A stretch of 17,301 bases of DNA, taken from assembly GCA_003218935.1 (NCBI GenBank), contig QHPA01000070.1, forward strand, positions 13,207 through 30,507, read 5' to 3'. A model generated the notes under the pieces. The model saw only the letters and a list, made by a program, of their open reading frames with translations. It ran no database searches and was not told where the DNA came from. Below, one piece after another: positions 15,361-17,301 of this stretch (the stretch's first letter is position 1; each line of letters starts with the position of its first letter). The position numbers and the translations under genes are program-made. The DNA is from Verrucomicrobiota bacterium. GTDB lineage: Bacteria; Verrucomicrobiota; Verrucomicrobiia; Limisphaerales; AV2.

Positions 15361-17301
15361 TCATTCATACCTGAGCGCCTCCATCGGATCCACGCGTGCC
15401 GCGCGAAAGGCAGGCAGCAGGCAGGCAAGCGACCCGACGGCGGCGAAGACCAGCGCCGCTCCTCCAAGCGTGATCGGGTCGGCCGGTTTCGCCTCAAAAA
15501 GGAACGTCTCAAGCACCCGCCCCAGTGAAACCGCGATGATCGCTCCCAGGAGCACGCCCAGGGCGATCAGTCGAAAGCCCTCACCGAGGACCATTCGAAG
15601 GACCTCGTGCCACTGCGCCCCAATCGCGATGCGAACCGCGATCTCTTTTGTGCGCGCACCGACGGAAAGCGACAGCACTCCGTAAATCCCAACCAGGGCC
15701 AGCGCGCTCGCCACCAGGGCAAAGCCGACCAGGAGGCGCATGGCGAACGTTCGTGGCGCGACGGATTCGCGGCGGATGTCCGTCATCGTTTTTACGTGCT
15801 CGACTGCCGCCGTGGGATCGACCGAATGCAGTTCCCGCTTCACGATCGCGGCGAGCTGGCGCGGGTCCGACGACGTGCGAACAATGAGATGTTTGGAAAA
15901 GGCGCTGCTCTGCCAGAATGGAAAATAGATCTCAGGCTCCGCCCGCTGACTCAGCGCTTCGGTCCGGGTGTTCGAGACGACGCCGACGACCTCAATCGTT
16001 CGATTGGTGTCGCCGACAAAGCGCAACTTCATACCAATCGGATGGGCCTTGGGAAAATAGCGTTCCGCCAGCGCTTCGTTGACGACAGCGACGGCGGGAG
16101 CCTCGGAATTGTCCGAAGGCCGAAAGCCGCGTCCGTCCACGAACTTGATTCCCAGTGCGTCAAAATAGTCCGGCGTCACGGAACGCAACGGCAGATTCAT
16201 TTGATCTCTGAGCTTCGAGGAACCGGGCTGTCCGATAATTTCCATGTCGCCGCTCCATTTGTTGCCCGTCAGGGGCAGACCCCAAACGAACGCGGCCTGT
16301 CTCACACCGGGAAGCGCGGAGACGCGCTCCAATGCGCGCGTGTGAAAATCCTTCCACTGGTCGCGTTGAACGCACGTCACTGTCAAAGCCAGGATGTTTT
16401 GCGTGTCATAGCCCGGGCGCAGCCTGGCCAGATTGCTTACCGTTCGGATCAACAATGCCGCGCCCACGAGCAGCGCCAGGGTCAGGGCGATCTGGAACGT
16501 GGCCACTCCTCCAAGAAGTCGCCGCTCGGCGCGGCCCGCACTGCTGCGTGTTCCTTTGAGCGCTGGATACGGGTCAAGGAATGATGCGCGCACCGCCGGC
16601 AGCAACCCCGCGAAGGCGGCCGCGATCAGTGCCGCCACCAACCCGAAAGCCAATACATGCCACCCCACTGTCACGGCGTCGGAACGCGGAATCGCGTGGC
16701 CGCCGATTGCCTTGAACAGTTTGACGGCTCCAGCCGCCAGGCCCGCGCCGAATACCGAACCAACCAGCGCCAGCGCCATGCTTTCAATCAGGACCTGGCG
16801 AAACAGGCGCCACCGCCCGGCGCCCATCGCGGAACGAATCGCGTACTCCGGTTGTCGTTGGAGCCCTCGGGCGAGCAGCAGACCGGCGACATTGCCGCAG
16901 GCGATCAGGAACACGAGCGCTACCGCGCCCAGCAACGGTATCAGCAGTCGGCGGCCTTCGTGATTCAACTCGTCCCGCACCAACAGGACCTTGGCCGTGA
17001 TTCCTTCCAGGTCAGGATCTGTCTGTGCGTGCCTGCCGGACAGCGCCGCTACCTCGGCCTGGGCTTGCTCCAGCGCGGCTCCATCCCGCAGCCTGGCGAC
17101 CGCGTTCCAACCCCGGTTCTTGGGCCTCGTCTCGTCAGGGGCCACGGGCAACCAGAAATCCACGAGGGCGTTGACGTCGTAATTGGGTTCGCTCGCGGTG
17201 GAAGGATCCGGCAGAAAACGCACGCCGGGCGGCATCACACCCACCACCGTGAGCGGTGCAGGATGGCGGCTGATGTGAACCGGTTTGCCAATAATGTTCG
17301 G
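15361..17301 (-). CDS. ADOP/MacB-type ABC transporter permease A (N-terminus beyond window)
   Basis: The frame is open to the window edge; 647 codons are visible, starting inside the MacB periplasmic core domain (PNIIGKPVHISRHPAPLTVVGVMPPGVRFLP). The order is core domain, first FtsX domain (about 125-245) with RRLLIPLLGAVALVFLIACGNVAGLLLARG and EYAIRSAMGAGRWRLFRQ, a second core domain, then a second FtsX domain (about 515-645) with KEIAVRIAIGAQWHEVLRMVLGEG. The tail ARVDPMEALRYE is typical. The duplicated core-FtsX layout is that of the long acidobacterial/verrucomicrobial ADOP permeases (~800 residues), which act with a separate MacB-like ATPase in lipoprotein or drug export. The ATPase is not in the window. 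It is followed by the related remnants B and C on the same strand, a tandem family. Confidence 0.93.
   Translation of the reverse strand, partial: PNIIGKPVHISRHPAPLTVVGVMPPGVRFLPDPSTASEPNYDVNALVDFWLPVAPDETRPKNRGWNAVARLRDGAALEQAQAEVAALSGRHAQTDPDLEGITAKVLLVRDELNHEGRRLLIPLLGAVALVFLIACGNVAGLLLARGLQRQPEYAIRSAMGAGRWRLFRQVLIESMALALVGSVFGAGLAAGAVKLFKAIGGHAIPRSDAVTVGWHVLAFGLVAALIAAAFAGLLPAVRASFLDPYPALKGTRSSAGRAERRLLGGVATFQIALTLALLVGAALLIRTVSNLARLRPGYDTQNILALTVTCVQRDQWKDFHTRALERVSALPGVRQAAFVWGLPLTGNKWSGDMEIIGQPGSSKLRDQMNLPLRSVTPDYFDALGIKFVDGRGFRPSDNSEAPAVAVVNEALAERYFPKAHPIGMKLRFVGDTNRTIEVVGVVSNTRTEALSQRAEPEIYFPFWQSSAFSKHLIVRTSSDPRQLAAIVKRELHSVDPTAAVEHVKTMTDIRRESVAPRTFAMRLLVGFALVASALALVGIYGVLSLSVGARTKEIAVRIAIGAQWHEVLRMVLGEGFRLIALGVLLGAIIAVSLGRVLETFLFEAKPADPITLGGAALVFAAVGSLACLLPAFRAARVDPMEALRYE

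Noticed and set aside
15607..16584. Plus-strand open frame of 325 codons
   Set aside because: It lies antisense within permease A and has no recognisable domain or signal.

Overview
The window most likely comes from a Verrucomicrobiota bacterium, probably a Limisphaerales/Pedosphaera-type soil or freshwater lineage. This is inferred from gene content, not from a marker gene. The pointers are a pseudopilin with an [17 protein letters not shown] head, a zinc-ribbon Ser/Thr kinase next to an ECF-like sigma factor, tandem ADOP/MacB-type permeases, few recognisable Shine-Dalgarno sites, fairly high GC, and intergenic regions full of palindromic dispersed repeats.

Layout. 1-984 (minus) is the N-terminal part of a secreted protein with a beta-sandwich carbohydrate-binding-like module and the start of a second one. 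1222-1656 (minus) is a small lipoprotein and 1784-2629 (minus) a type II secretion-like pseudopilin. 2855-3793 (minus) is a DapA/NanA-superfamily lyase. 3983-6001 (plus) is a membrane Ser/Thr kinase followed by a sigma-70-family factor (6059-6793), a likely signalling pair. 6814-8220 (minus) is a patatin-like lipoprotein convergent with the sigma gene. 8592-10925 (plus) is a P1B-4-type heavy-metal ATPase. 10945-11485 is a scar holding the first codons of a NanA-like lyase and the tail of a DUF4838-like protein. 11487-12128 is a repeat-rich gap. 12129-13181 (plus) is class I fructose-bisphosphate aldolase FbaB. 13360-13438 is tRNA-His with CCA encoded. 13543-14007 (minus) is a small exported protein. 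14146-17301 (minus) is a row of three ADOP-type permeases: one intact as far as the window reaches (A), one reduced to its two ends (B), and one with two internal deletions (C).

How the parts relate. The intact genes look like ordinary housekeeping, envelope and signalling functions without one shared pathway; the kinase/sigma pair is the clearest functional unit. The less ordinary content lies between genes. (i) A repeat family folds into a nested, branched hairpin; its two full copies differ in sequence but keep the same pairing. (ii) A 28-nt-arm palindrome occurs once whole and once as a half-site. (iii) Two blocks consist of consecutive short hairpins. (iv) Two related spacers run from stop codon to start codon between the permease genes. 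(v) Several gene remnants keep their ends but have lost their middles, which suggests recurrent internal deletion in this region, or a misassembly that read mapping would expose.

I found no CRISPR array, transposase, integrase, phage gene or clear replication origin.
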